From Bacteroidaceae bacterium (GTDB taxonomy: Bacteria; Bacteroidota; Bacteroidia; Bacteroidales; Bacteroidaceae), in NCBI GenBank assembly GCA_017617315.1, contig JAFZWM010000013.1:1-64000 (forward strand): 64,000 bases of DNA, given 5' to 3'. The translations under genes and the position numbers were made by a program. Numbering within the stretch: position 1 is the first letter of the stretch; every line of letters starts with the position of its first letter. This document shows positions 19,451-26,665 of the stretch, one piece after another. The notes below the pieces were generated by a model. It was not told the origin of the DNA, ran no database searches, and worked only from the letters and a program-made list of their open reading frames with translations.

Positions 19451-20179
19451 ATGTATAGTAAAAACGTAATCACAAACAGTCAGTTCATACGCCTGAGGCT
19501 TGTTCCGGCAAGCATTGCGCAGAGAATCTTCGCGCGCATCATCGACGCCATCCTTATAAGCATCGTCGAATCCATAATGTCGGTACTCATCATGATTATC
19601 GGACACATAACCAACGACTACATAACGATGGTGGTAATATTCCTTTACCTCCTGCCGCTTCTGTATCCGCTCATTGCCGAAATATTCTGGAACGGGCAGA
19701 CACTCGGCAAGCGGTTCATGAACATCCGTGTGATAATGGCCGACGGCAACGCCCTCACAACGAGCGCAGCAACAATACGCTTCCTGCTTTTCTTTGTCGA
19801 TGCCTATTTCTTCCTCATCGGACTCATCTTCATGTTCACCAACAAGAGCCACCAGCGAATTGGCGACATGGCGGGCGGCTGCATAGTCATTGCCGAGGAG
19901 GATTTTGCAAAGTTCAACATGGTGGTTAACGAGATGAGCTTTACCGAGGGCGACTATGTGCCTACATTCGAGTTTGCAAAGGATATGACTTGGGGACAGA
20001 TTTCGTTCATCAACAAGACTCTGCACAAGTACGATTCGAACTACATCCGAAACCTTACCGAACTGAGCCGTACCATTGAGCGTAAATACAACGTTACGAA
20101 CAACAAGATGTGGCCGACAGCATTTCTGAAGACGATAATAAGAGACTACAACTATTACAACCGTGAAATTGGCGTTTAG
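19451..20179 (+). CDS. RDD-family membrane protein
   Basis: A 242-residue protein with the RDD signature: RIFARIIDAILISIVESIM carries the Arg-Asp pair, followed by LLYPLIAEIFWNGQTLGKRF and the second conserved block QRIGDMAGGCIVIAEED. Three membrane helices occupy about 35-60, 65-85 and 110-135, with a cytoplasmic tail of about 100 residues. RDD proteins are thought to be transporters or ion exchangers in some bacteria. Here it diverges from the SpoIIM-MoxR operon, a conserved Bacteroidetes neighbourhood. The 3' end overlaps the next gene by 17 nt. Confidence 0.85.
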   Translation: MYSKNVITNSQFIRLRLVPASIAQRIFARIIDAILISIVESIMSVLIMIIGHITNDYITMVVIFLYLLPLLYPLIAEIFWNGQTLGKRFMNIRVIMADGNALTTSAATIRFLLFFVDAYFFLIGLIFMFTNKSHQRIGDMAGGCIVIAEEDFAKFNMVVNEMSFTEGDYVPTFEFAKDMTWGQISFINKTLHKYDSNYIRNLTELSRTIERKYNVTNNKMWPTAFLKTIIRDYNYYNREIGV

Positions 20180-20849
20180 CATTAAGCTATGCGGACTGAT
20201 GCTCGGTCTGCTTGGATCTATCGCCGCGGCAATGGCGCAGAACACGACAAAACTGCGCAACGGCGACCTTCTGTTCTGCTGTGCCAACATGAAGACGGCA
20301 AGCAGCTTCTCGCGCTCAATAGTGGCATCTACCAAAGGGCGCGGCTCTGCCGACATAAACCATGTTGCCATTGTGTGCATTGAGCGCGGCGCAACCTTCA
20401 TAATTGAGGCAACGGGCGACAAGGGCGTGTGGATGTGCCCGATAGACACGTTCATCTCTCGCGCTCCGAAGGCCGATGACGGCACGCCTCTCCTTCTTCA
20501 CGGCAGAATAAAGGGCGATGTAGACATTAGCGCATCGATAGCCAACGCCAAGAGCCGCCTTGGACTGAAATACGACCGTCTGTTCAGCAGTACCGACGAC
20601 GAATTCTATTGCTCCGAGCTGGTTCAGAAATCGTTTGTCGACGGCAAGGGAAGCCTCATCTTCGAACCAATACCCATGTCGTTCCACGATGCCAGTGGCA
20701 CAATACTGCCCTATTGGACAGAATATTATGCCAAAAGGGGCTTGGAAGTCCCTGAAGGAAAGGACGGCAGCAATCCGGCAGCACTGTCAAGCCACAAGAG
20801 AGTTAAGATATTGGGAAGAATTCAGAAGACAATTCACAATACCTTTTGA
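20163..20849 (+). CDS. YiiX/YebB-like cysteine hydrolase (permuted NlpC/P60 superfamily), exported
   Basis: A 228-residue protein. The GTG at 20163 gives a signal peptide (KLCGLMLGLLGSIAAAMAQ); an internal ATG at residue 12 is a possible alternative. Candidate catalytic groups are the His in INHVAIVC and the Cys in DDEFYCSELVQKSF, in the order His then Cys typical of permuted papain-like YiiX proteins. LRNGDLLFC is also family-like. The substrate may be a peptidoglycan peptide or lipid-linked amide (inference). It overlaps the RDD gene, so the two are coupled. The stop codon is the first base group of repeat tract B. Confidence 0.8.
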   Translation: MKLAFSIKLCGLMLGLLGSIAAAMAQNTTKLRNGDLLFCCANMKTASSFSRSIVASTKGRGSADINHVAIVCIERGATFIIEATGDKGVWMCPIDTFISRAPKADDGTPLLLHGRIKGDVDISASIANAKSRLGLKYDRLFSSTDDEFYCSELVQKSFVDGKGSLIFEPIPMSFHDASGTILPYWTEYYAKRGLEVPEGKDGSNPAALSSHKRVKILGRIQKTIHNTF

Positions 20850-21110
20850 AAGTTGAAAAATCGTGGCAAGGTTGATTCAATACAGATTGCAGAAAGAAGG
20901 AAGGGCTTTTTAAGTAAGCCGATAGCAAGGGGGTAGCAAGGAGATAGCAAGGGGATAGCAAGGAGGAAGGTTCGACGAAACGTATATTGATGCCATCGCA
21001 TCGACAATTGACAATTATCAATTTAGTTGAGAGTTCAAAATTATAGAAAAAAGACTTTTTTGTCTTTTAGTAAATACAAAATAGTGGGTAGGAACGTTCA
21101 AGGTACGTTA
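20846..21110. repeat. Dispersed 11-bp-period repeat tract B
   Basis: The tract begins at the YiiX stop codon with ttgaaagttgaaa. From 20921 to 20964 four consecutive 11-bp units follow gatagcaaggg with one to two changes. A caattgacaatt boundary appears near 21003, and acgttcaaggtacgtt occurs at about 21092-21107. The stretch 20912-20931 differs from 38551-38570 at only one of 20 bases. The tract lies directly upstream of the foreign-looking pair at 21277. No gene is seen in this 260-bp stretch. Confidence 0.85.
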
Positions 21111-21217
21111 TGGGTATATGATCCCTCCAATATAGCAATCCCATGTAATTAAATCTTTCTTGGTACAACCATATACATTAGCATTATCCCGATGGAGAGT
21201 GTCTAAAAACTTTTGTT

Positions 21218-21225
21218 TAACTTTG
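21218..21225 (+). promoter_or_regulatory. -7 promoter box for the 21277 gene pair
   Basis: TAACTTTG matches the Bacteroidetes -7 consensus, 52 bp before the ATG at 21277. Confidence 0.5.
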
Positions 21226-21276
21226 CAAAAGATTTCTTGATGGTATCTTGGAAAACTTAAATATAAAAATATTGAA

Positions 21277-21708
21277 ATGCTCAACAAACTTTCCGAGGCT
21301 ACTGGCAATAGATTATCTGTTGAAGAATTAAAACAATATCAGGTGTTTACCGAAGTGCCTTTGGTTGTTAATGCTGAAGGTGGCTTTATGAAGGCGGATA
21401 TTGTGTTGTTGAAAGCAAGTTCAGATGGCGAAATTATCGATGTTATTGTTATTGAAAACAAACTTAGTAAGACCACAGAATTTACTGCGCGCCAAAAGGA
21501 AGGATTTTATGCAATAGCAAAATCGAAGGATGGGTGTGAAATGACTGTTCATTATACTGTGAAATGTGAAGGCGTTGAATTAAGTAAAGGACAGACAATA
21601 AAAATTGGTAAGGATAAAATATATCGTATACATGACCATGGCGAATCTAATGGTCCTATTGAGATTGAAAAAATAACGGATAGAATTGTAAATGTAAAAA
21701 CGCATTAA
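21277..21708 (+). CDS. PD-(D/E)xK nuclease-like protein, possibly an orphan toxin domain
   Basis: A 143-residue protein with the core of a restriction-endonuclease-like fold: D41 in GFMKADIVLL, then the E-x-K pair E60 and K62 in IDVIVIENKLS, then Q73 in TARQKEGFY. This D...ExK...Q pattern is characteristic of PD-(D/E)xK enzymes and of Tox-REase domains that end polymorphic toxins. No signal peptide or delivery domain is attached. Its stop is one base from the next ATG. A displaced toxin tip with its partner, or a solitary nuclease, are both possible. Composition is AT-rich. The fold assignment is from motif reading only. Confidence 0.6.
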   Translation: MLNKLSEATGNRLSVEELKQYQVFTEVPLVVNAEGGFMKADIVLLKASSDGEIIDVIVIENKLSKTTEFTARQKEGFYAIAKSKDGCEMTVHYTVKCEGVELSKGQTIKIGKDKIYRIHDHGESNGPIEIEKITDRIVNVKTH

Positions 21709-21709
21709 T

Positions 21710-23350
21710 ATGTTAGGAAGTGAAATTAGAAAAATGGTTCTCAGACGGCTTGATGCAGAACTAAAGCCTCTTGGCTGGAAGGCATATAAGTCAGGGCATA
21801 ATCCGGCTTATGTGCTTGACACCAGATATTATAAAGTATTCTTTGAAATGGGATTTAAAGAAGGATGGATCGGATTCTTTTATTTGGAAATGGCAATCAA
21901 GGACGTCGAGACATATATCACAGAATGTTTAGGTCCTGAACGAATTCCGGGGTTTTCTTTGACAATAGATAACAAATCTATATTTCGTAAGACAATAAAA
22001 GACCGTAATTTTTCCAATTATAACGGTGGTGTCGTTGAAACTGTAGATGACGTAAACGTTGTTGTTGAACATTTTTTTGATTATTTTTTTGGATCAACAA
22101 AAAAGTTTGTCGAAACAAATTTATATCTCCCGAATATAGTTCGCAAAATGGACGAATTTACATCTCTGGAAATTATATGGGGCGATTTTGAGAAAGGATT
22201 TCTGTGTGGAATATATGATTCCTATTTGAGGGCATTAACTATATCAAAACTTTGCAACGATCCATTATATAACGAAAAATTAGATTATGTAGAATTAAGG
22301 TGTAAAATATATGAGGAGAAAAACTACCCTCATTATAAGGATTTCCGTCGTGATTTTGAAAGAATGAAGGAAATACTTCCAACCATCGAGCCAAAATATA
22401 GCATGGACTCACCAAACGAAGAGGCTGAGATGGAGAAGATAAGGGCAATGGTTGCAAAAAACTTTACGCCAGTATCTGCCCCAACAGAGAAACCTAAAAA
22501 GAAGGCAGCAAAGAAATTTGTGCCAACTCCGCCAGAGCAGGTAAACCAAGAACTTCTGTCTTTGCTCAATCCCGAACGAATCTCGAAGGAATCCCGAAGC
22601 CTGCAAAAGCAACTTATGGATTTTTTCTTCGGCAAGAAAGACAACAATGCCAGCAAAGAAAAGACCGAAAACGCCCAATTACAAAAGCAAACCATAGAGA
22701 TTGTAGGCTGCTATCTCGATGCAAGCCTGCGCAGCCACGGCTTTTGCAACGTGCATCGCAACAAAAACGTGTTCTACTACACGCGCCCAACCGATGTTGG
22801 CAACCTCATCTTCTCGTTTACGGTCGGCGACAACGGTCGGCTCTGCATCAATCCGCCAAGCATCCGCCTCGACAAGGTCGAAGAATGGATGCAAAAGCTC
22901 TTCTATCCTTTCAAACCCGGCAATTTCGGTTGTTTCGGAACATTCACTCTGCAACTGCCAAAGCCGCTTGATGAACTTAACGACGTTGTCAAGGCTTCTG
23001 CAACCGACGAGAATATAAAGCAGCTCTGCCTTGCCACATGGCAGTTTATCGAAGACAAGTTCGACGACTTTGCAGAGAACTATTCGTCTCCGCAATATTT
23101 GTGGGAAAGACTTTGCGCCTATTCAAAGAAATCAATAAGTTGGGAGCGCCTTCTCTTTGGCGTGACTCCTCCCGAGCGAGTTTTGCGCGGCATCGTTTTC
23201 ATAAAGCTGTGTAACGACAACGACTTCGAGGACAAGTTCGACTATGTTGAAACAATTTTCAAGAAAAAAGCAAATGACTTTCTTCCAGCCTTAGAGGAAA
23301 TAAAATCTCTCTTGCCCGAAATGAAAAAGGAATACGAAGTTTGCAGCTAA
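21710..23350 (+). CDS. Two-copy protein of unknown function, candidate immunity or partner protein
   Basis: A 546-residue soluble protein made of two related halves. The first (about 1-230) and the second (about 320-546) both end with KLCND-x5-K-x-DYVE, followed by a helix and LP-x(2-4)-KxEY-like endings. The linker (about 240-315) has a Lys/Pro-rich stretch and NPERISKESRS, encoded by an 11-bp-period repeat shared with 39240. The 5' half is AT-rich like the preceding gene; the 3' half has the GC-rich codon use of the chromosome. That mosaic suggests fusion of two paralogues. Its gene follows the nuclease-like gene by one base, so an immunity role is an inference from arrangement only. Confidence 0.6.
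   Translation: MLGSEIRKMVLRRLDAELKPLGWKAYKSGHNPAYVLDTRYYKVFFEMGFKEGWIGFFYLEMAIKDVETYITECLGPERIPGFSLTIDNKSIFRKTIKDRNFSNYNGGVVETVDDVNVVVEHFFDYFFGSTKKFVETNLYLPNIVRKMDEFTSLEIIWGDFEKGFLCGIYDSYLRALTISKLCNDPLYNEKLDYVELRCKIYEEKNYPHYKDFRRDFERMKEILPTIEPKYSMDSPNEEAEMEKIRAMVAKNFTPVSAPTEKPKKKAAKKFVPTPPEQVNQELLSLLNPERISKESRSLQKQLMDFFFGKKDNNASKEKTENAQLQKQTIEIVGCYLDASLRSHGFCNVHRNKNVFYYTRPTDVGNLIFSFTVGDNGRLCINPPSIRLDKVEEWMQKLFYPFKPGNFGCFGTFTLQLPKPLDELNDVVKASATDENIKQLCLATWQFIEDKFDDFAENYSSPQYLWERLCAYSKKSISWERLLFGVTPPERVLRGIVFIKLCNDNDFEDKFDYVETIFKKKANDFLPALEEIKSLLPEMKKEYEVCS
22570..22599. repeat. Copy of the 11-bp-period repeat inside a coding region
   Basis: These 30 bases are identical to 39240-39269. The units gaacgaatctc and gaaggaatccc are consecutive 11-mers. 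Here the copy is translated in frame as part of the linker of the two-copy protein. Confidence 0.9.
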
Positions 23351-23385
23351 TCCTTCGGGATGCCTTCGGGTTTCGTTCGGGTTTT
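23351..23385. repeat. Inverted copy of the 11-bp-period repeat directly after a stop codon
   Basis: The complement of 23353-23381 matches the 30-bp repeat at 26 of 29 positions. Three 11-bp units (ccttcgggatg, ccttcgggttt, cgttcgggttt) start at the base after the TAA of the two-copy gene. Confidence 0.85.
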
Positions 23386-23461
23386 CTGCGTTTTGTTGAA
23401 TTTGACTAAGCAAACATAGTTTCTGCTGAACGTGGAGTTGAAAAATAAATGTAATTATTTT

Positions 23462-23695
23462 ATGAAACTAAAAAAAGTAATCTGGTTAATAGGCGCAAGT
23501 CTGCTTTTGTCTTCCTGCCTAAAAGAAACCGACTTGCCAATGGCTGCCGATTTCCGCGCCACGGCAAAGAACGACAGGCAGACTGCCCCCGTAACCGTGC
23601 AGTTAAGCAACCTAAGTTACGGTGCTGACACATATATGTGGACATATTCACACCTGATTGTTATTTCTACGCTCCTGCCAACAGCATCAGCGTAA
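23462..23695 (+). pseudogene. Truncated PKD-domain lipoprotein
   Basis: The ATG at 23462 gives a lipoprotein signal with lipobox LSSC (MKLKKVIWLIGASLLLSSC). The start of a PKD domain follows (ADFRATAKNDRQTAPVTVQLSNLSYGA, then DTYMWTY), but the expected W-x-F-G-D-G continuation is lost and the frame ends after 77 residues. It is therefore probably the 5' stump of a larger surface lipoprotein. It lies between a repeat copy and a terminator belonging to the opposite strand. Confidence 0.55.
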
Positions 23696-23742
23696 TATGT
23701 GTGAAAAACAGAACATCCCCGAGAGTTGGAGGCTATTTACGC

Positions 23743-23788
23743 AAAAAAGGGGCGCATCAAGAGTCTGTGCCGACTCCGATACGCCCCT
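23743..23788 (-). terminator. Terminator after the lipocalin-like gene
   Basis: Read on the minus strand: a 7-bp outer stem aggggcg/cgcccct, an inner gagtc/gactc stem, then a T run (six A on the plus strand at 23743-23748). It lies 89 bp past the stop of the gene at 23877. Confidence 0.7.
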
Positions 23789-23876
23789 GCTTCACTTTTA
23801 ATCAAATAGAAAAATTCACTTTTTTTCATTGCAGCCAATATTCCTTTTTGGCTGAAAGAAAAAGGTTTAGATTTGT

Positions 23877-24320
23877 TTACTTTCTTGTATATACAACTGG
23901 CGTCTCAAGCTTTTTGCCGCCCTCCTCTACAAAAGTAAGTTTCTTCTTTGATATAGAGAATGTTGTTACAACTGCGTTCTTGTCGCCAGTGGTTTCCATC
24001 CATGACTTTGAAGCTGGATTCCAAGTCTCGAACTTAGTCCATTTTGTCGTAAGTTTGTCATCCTTGATGGTGTATTTTCCTGTTTTGCGTTCTTTCATCT
24101 CGAACAAAACAACATTCTGCACCTTCTCATAGGTACAAGTGCCGTCTGCCTTAAATTCCATTGTTTCATTGTCTTCGTCTGCCCATGTGCCGACAATAAG
24201 TTCCTCTGCGCTCTTGCCGCCTGTATCGTCATCGTCATCATCGCCGCACGAAACGAAACAAACTCCCATCATTGTTACCATCATAAAGGTAAGCAATCTC
24301 CAACCTAACTTTTTTACCAT
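23877..24320 (-). CDS. Lipocalin-like lipoprotein
   Basis: A 147-residue lipoprotein. Its signal peptide ends in a lipobox at CFVSC, followed by an acidic DDDDDD spacer that may favour surface export in Bacteroidetes. IVGTWADEDNETMEFKADGT resembles the start of Bacteroidetes lipocalin-like domains (GTW followed by a strand with a glycine turn), and the rest is beta-strand-like with YTIKDDKLTTKW. Ligand unknown. Its promoter box is at 24453-24460, leaving a leader of about 125 nt. Confidence 0.75.
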   Translation of the reverse strand: MVKKLGWRLLTFMMVTMMGVCFVSCGDDDDDDTGGKSAEELIVGTWADEDNETMEFKADGTCTYEKVQNVVLFEMKERKTGKYTIKDDKLTTKWTKFETWNPASKSWMETTGDKNAVVTTFSISKKKLTFVEEGGKKLETPVVYTRK

Positions 24321-24613
24321 AATTACAATTGTTTTAGTTATACATTTAATTATCTGAAAACTATCTTAATAGTTTATTTTTATACACAAAAGTCTATTTA
24401 TGTATATAGTCTGCACAGAACGGCGTAAGCCCGCCATCCAACTAAGACGGTGCAAAAGTATTAGAAAAAAAGTACAAGAACAAATTATTGCTTAATATTT
24501 AATATTTTTTAATCTTTATTAAGCCTTTTATACATTTATCAATATCATTATCGACTTAAACAACAGAAATCAATATTTCATCACAATAAAACAATCTACA
24601 ACGCTTGACTTTT
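24321..24613. promoter_or_regulatory. Intergenic stretch with the lipocalin promoter
   Basis: Minus-strand TACTTTTG (complement of 24453-24460) matches TAnnTTTG. The 130-nt stretch between it and the lipocalin start has no obvious regulatory fold. The remaining AT-rich sequence (24461-24613) shows no gene. Confidence 0.45.
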
Positions 24614-25414
24614 TCACGAATCGAGCCAATGTTTTACGGCACTTACCTTGTCTTTGCTGACAATTATCTCGACATCGGGAAAGGCAGTCATGTGAATACG
24701 CATCTTGCCAAGAAAATGAGTTGAGAGTTTGCTTACGCCGGCGGCACTAACAACAAACTGGCGGTTTACGCGCATAAAACGCTTTGGGTCGAGTTGATTC
24801 TCGGCTTCCTCGAGAGTCATGTTCAGAACATGAGTCTTGCCAGATATGGTGCAAAGACGCACCACGCCGTCGCGAATGGTTATGTGGCTCACCTCGCCCA
24901 CCGGAATGATAAGAAACTCGTCGGCGCGGTAAGGTATCAAGAAGCGTTCTCGATAGCGTATTGCCTGGCTCTTTACCGACTGGAGCAGCTGCGCGATGGC
25001 ATCGGTTGTTGATGGGAAATTTGGCTGGGAATCCAGCTCATTGCAGGCAGCGGACTGCGATTTGCGGACAGCCTCAACCTTTTCCAAAGCCGCCTTGAGT
25101 TCGTCAGCATCGACAGGCTTTAGAAGATAGTCGATGCTGTTGAACCGAAAGGCTTGCACGGCATAATGGTCGTATGCCGTGGTGAAGACGACGGGGATTG
25201 ACGGCGGCGCGGCGCGAAGTCCTTCGAAACTCAATCCGTCGCCCAACTGAATGTCCGACAGGATCAAGTCTACATCTGCACGATTGGAGGCGAAAAAAGC
25301 CTTAATCTCGGCATTGCTCTGTGCCATGTCCACAATCTCGTGCCAACCGCCCTCGAGCATTCGGCGCAGACGGTCGGCACTGCTCTGTTCGTCTTCGATA
25401 ATTAGTATTTTCAT
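24614..25414 (-). CDS. LytTR-family response regulator
   Basis: A 266-residue response regulator. The receiver domain occupies 1-120 with IIEDEQ at the acidic pocket, D54 as phosphoacceptor in ILSDIQLGDG and K near VDYLLKPVDADEL. The LytTR DNA-binding domain occupies about 165-265 (RERFLIPYRADEFLIIPVGE, MRVNRQFVV). The ATG at 25414 (MKILIIEDE) is preferred over the one at 25444, which would overlap the upstream lipoprotein gene. It is the last gene of a four-gene operon and should be activated by the adjacent LytS-like kinase. The likely target is this receptor operon, but no binding repeats were identified. Confidence 0.9.
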   Translation of the reverse strand: MKILIIEDEQSSADRLRRMLEGGWHEIVDMAQSNAEIKAFFASNRADVDLILSDIQLGDGLSFEGLRAAPPSIPVVFTTAYDHYAVQAFRFNSIDYLLKPVDADELKAALEKVEAVRKSQSAACNELDSQPNFPSTTDAIAQLLQSVKSQAIRYRERFLIPYRADEFLIIPVGEVSHITIRDGVVRLCTISGKTHVLNMTLEEAENQLDPKRFMRVNRQFVVSAAGVSKLSTHFLGKMRIHMTAFPDVEIIVSKDKVSAVKHWLDS

Positions 25415-25424
25415 TTTTCTGTTT

Positions 25425-25856
25425 TTACCAATATCCATACACAATCACAGCAGACTTCGAATTATCCGAAAAATCCATGCTTATGTGCCAGTCACTACGT
25501 CCTTCCCTACATTTCGGAACTCTTCCGCCATCCCCATAGCTCGCTTGGAAACGATACCGATGCTCATCCTTTTTCAGCCAGCGTTTTTCAGTCTTTCCAG
25601 TGTCCTGCTCAACCATCTTATTAACTTTCTCGATAAAGGCTTTCGATGGCAGACAGTCGAACTCAACAATCAGACTGTCGTCATAATCGCCATGGATATC
25701 CATAGAAGAGTCTTCGATATACTTTTTCATCTTGTAGCTTGGCAACTCCATCCCAACCACATCCTCCATGTCTTTACTATTCTCAAACTGAGGAGTTGCC
25801 GAGCATCCAGCCAAGAGTCCAGCCACGGCACAAATTGCAATAAAATTTTTGTTCAT
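25425..25856 (-). CDS. Lipoprotein of unknown function between kinase and regulator genes
   Basis: A 143-residue lipoprotein with lipobox LLAGC at about residue 18. The mature part has no recognised family; it is charged and includes DIHGDYDDSLIVEFDCLPSKA and a C-terminal strand SAVIVYGYW. Its start overlaps the kinase stop by 4 bp, and its stop lies 10 bp before the regulator start. Its place inside the two-component operon suggests an accessory envelope sensor, which is inference only. Confidence 0.7.
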   Translation of the reverse strand: MNKNFIAICAVAGLLAGCSATPQFENSKDMEDVVGMELPSYKMKKYIEDSSMDIHGDYDDSLIVEFDCLPSKAFIEKVNKMVEQDTGKTEKRWLKKDEHRYRFQASYGDGGRVPKCREGRSDWHISMDFSDNSKSAVIVYGYW

Positions 25857-26665
25857 TTTTCTGTATTTATTAATGGTATTGTTACACGATATTCATCTGG
25901 TGTGTCGTTTATTTCGACTTTTTTTCGAGTAAGAAGCCGATAGCGCTCTACAATGTTATGCAGGCCTACATTGGCAGAAAGACTGCGAGAGGCCGCATCT
26001 GCCAACAGGATTGGCTGCTTGCGGTTGCAGACCACGATGCCACGGTCGGTACAAGAAACATCTATTGCAAGCGGACGGGCCAGCGTGTGCTCGTTGTGCT
26101 TTATGGCGTTCTCGATAAGCATCTGCAAGGCGGCCGGGGGCAGACATCCCTGCACCTCTGCAACCTCCGGAGCAATGCGAACCTTTATTCCGTCGCCAAA
26201 ACGCTGCTGCAACAGCGCGAGATACTGGCGCAGAAACTCGAGTTCCTCGCTCAGCGAAACCGTGCTGTGGTCGAGGTGCGAAAGCGTATACCGGTAAACC
26301 TTGGACAGATTCATAAGATAAGCCGATGCGCGCCTGGAATCGACCTCGATAAGGTCGGCAAGGATGCTGAAGTTGTTGAACACGAAATGCGGACTGAGCT
26401 GGTTCTCCAGAGCCTGAAGCCTGAACTTGTCGCGCTCGCGCTCGGCCTTCTCGTACGACCGCCAGTAATAGATGGTTGAGAAGAGCGTGAAGAGGCAGCA
26501 CATGGCATAGTCGAACAGCATCTCGACAGGGCGGAAAGGCCATTCTTTCTCGAGCTGTCCGCGCAGTTCGGCATCGACCACAAACCAGAACACATAATAA
26601 AGCAGCAGCGCTCCCAGCGAGAGCACCACCACCACAAGCATTCTGTGCAATATCTTCCTAATCAT
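25853..26665 (-). CDS. LytS-like sensor histidine kinase
   Basis: A 270-residue kinase. Two membrane helices (about 9-31 and 50-67) with a short loop form the input region. The His_kinase domain follows with H93 in LSPHFVFNNFS, the N box IENAIKHNE, and VGLHNIVERY as G-box equivalent. Such short-loop kinases pair with LytTR regulators. It overlaps the receptor gene by 4 bp and the lipoprotein gene by 4 bp, so all are translationally coupled. Confidence 0.88.
   Translation of the reverse strand: MIRKILHRMLVVVVLSLGALLLYYVFWFVVDAELRGQLEKEWPFRPVEMLFDYAMCCLFTLFSTIYYWRSYEKAERERDKFRLQALENQLSPHFVFNNFSILADLIEVDSRRASAYLMNLSKVYRYTLSHLDHSTVSLSEELEFLRQYLALLQQRFGDGIKVRIAPEVAEVQGCLPPAALQMLIENAIKHNEHTLARPLAIDVSCTDRGIVVCNRKQPILLADAASRSLSANVGLHNIVERYRLLTRKKVEINDTPDEYRVTIPLINTEK

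Noticed and set aside
21108..21276. Minus-strand ORF of about 66 codons upstream of the nuclease-like gene
   Set aside because: It overlaps the promoter and start of the plus-strand gene and has no recognisable family; a remnant cannot be excluded.
23638..24132. Plus-strand ORF of 164 codons over the lipocalin gene
   Set aside because: It is antisense to a clear lipoprotein gene with promoter and terminator; amino-acid pattern is that of a shadow ORF.
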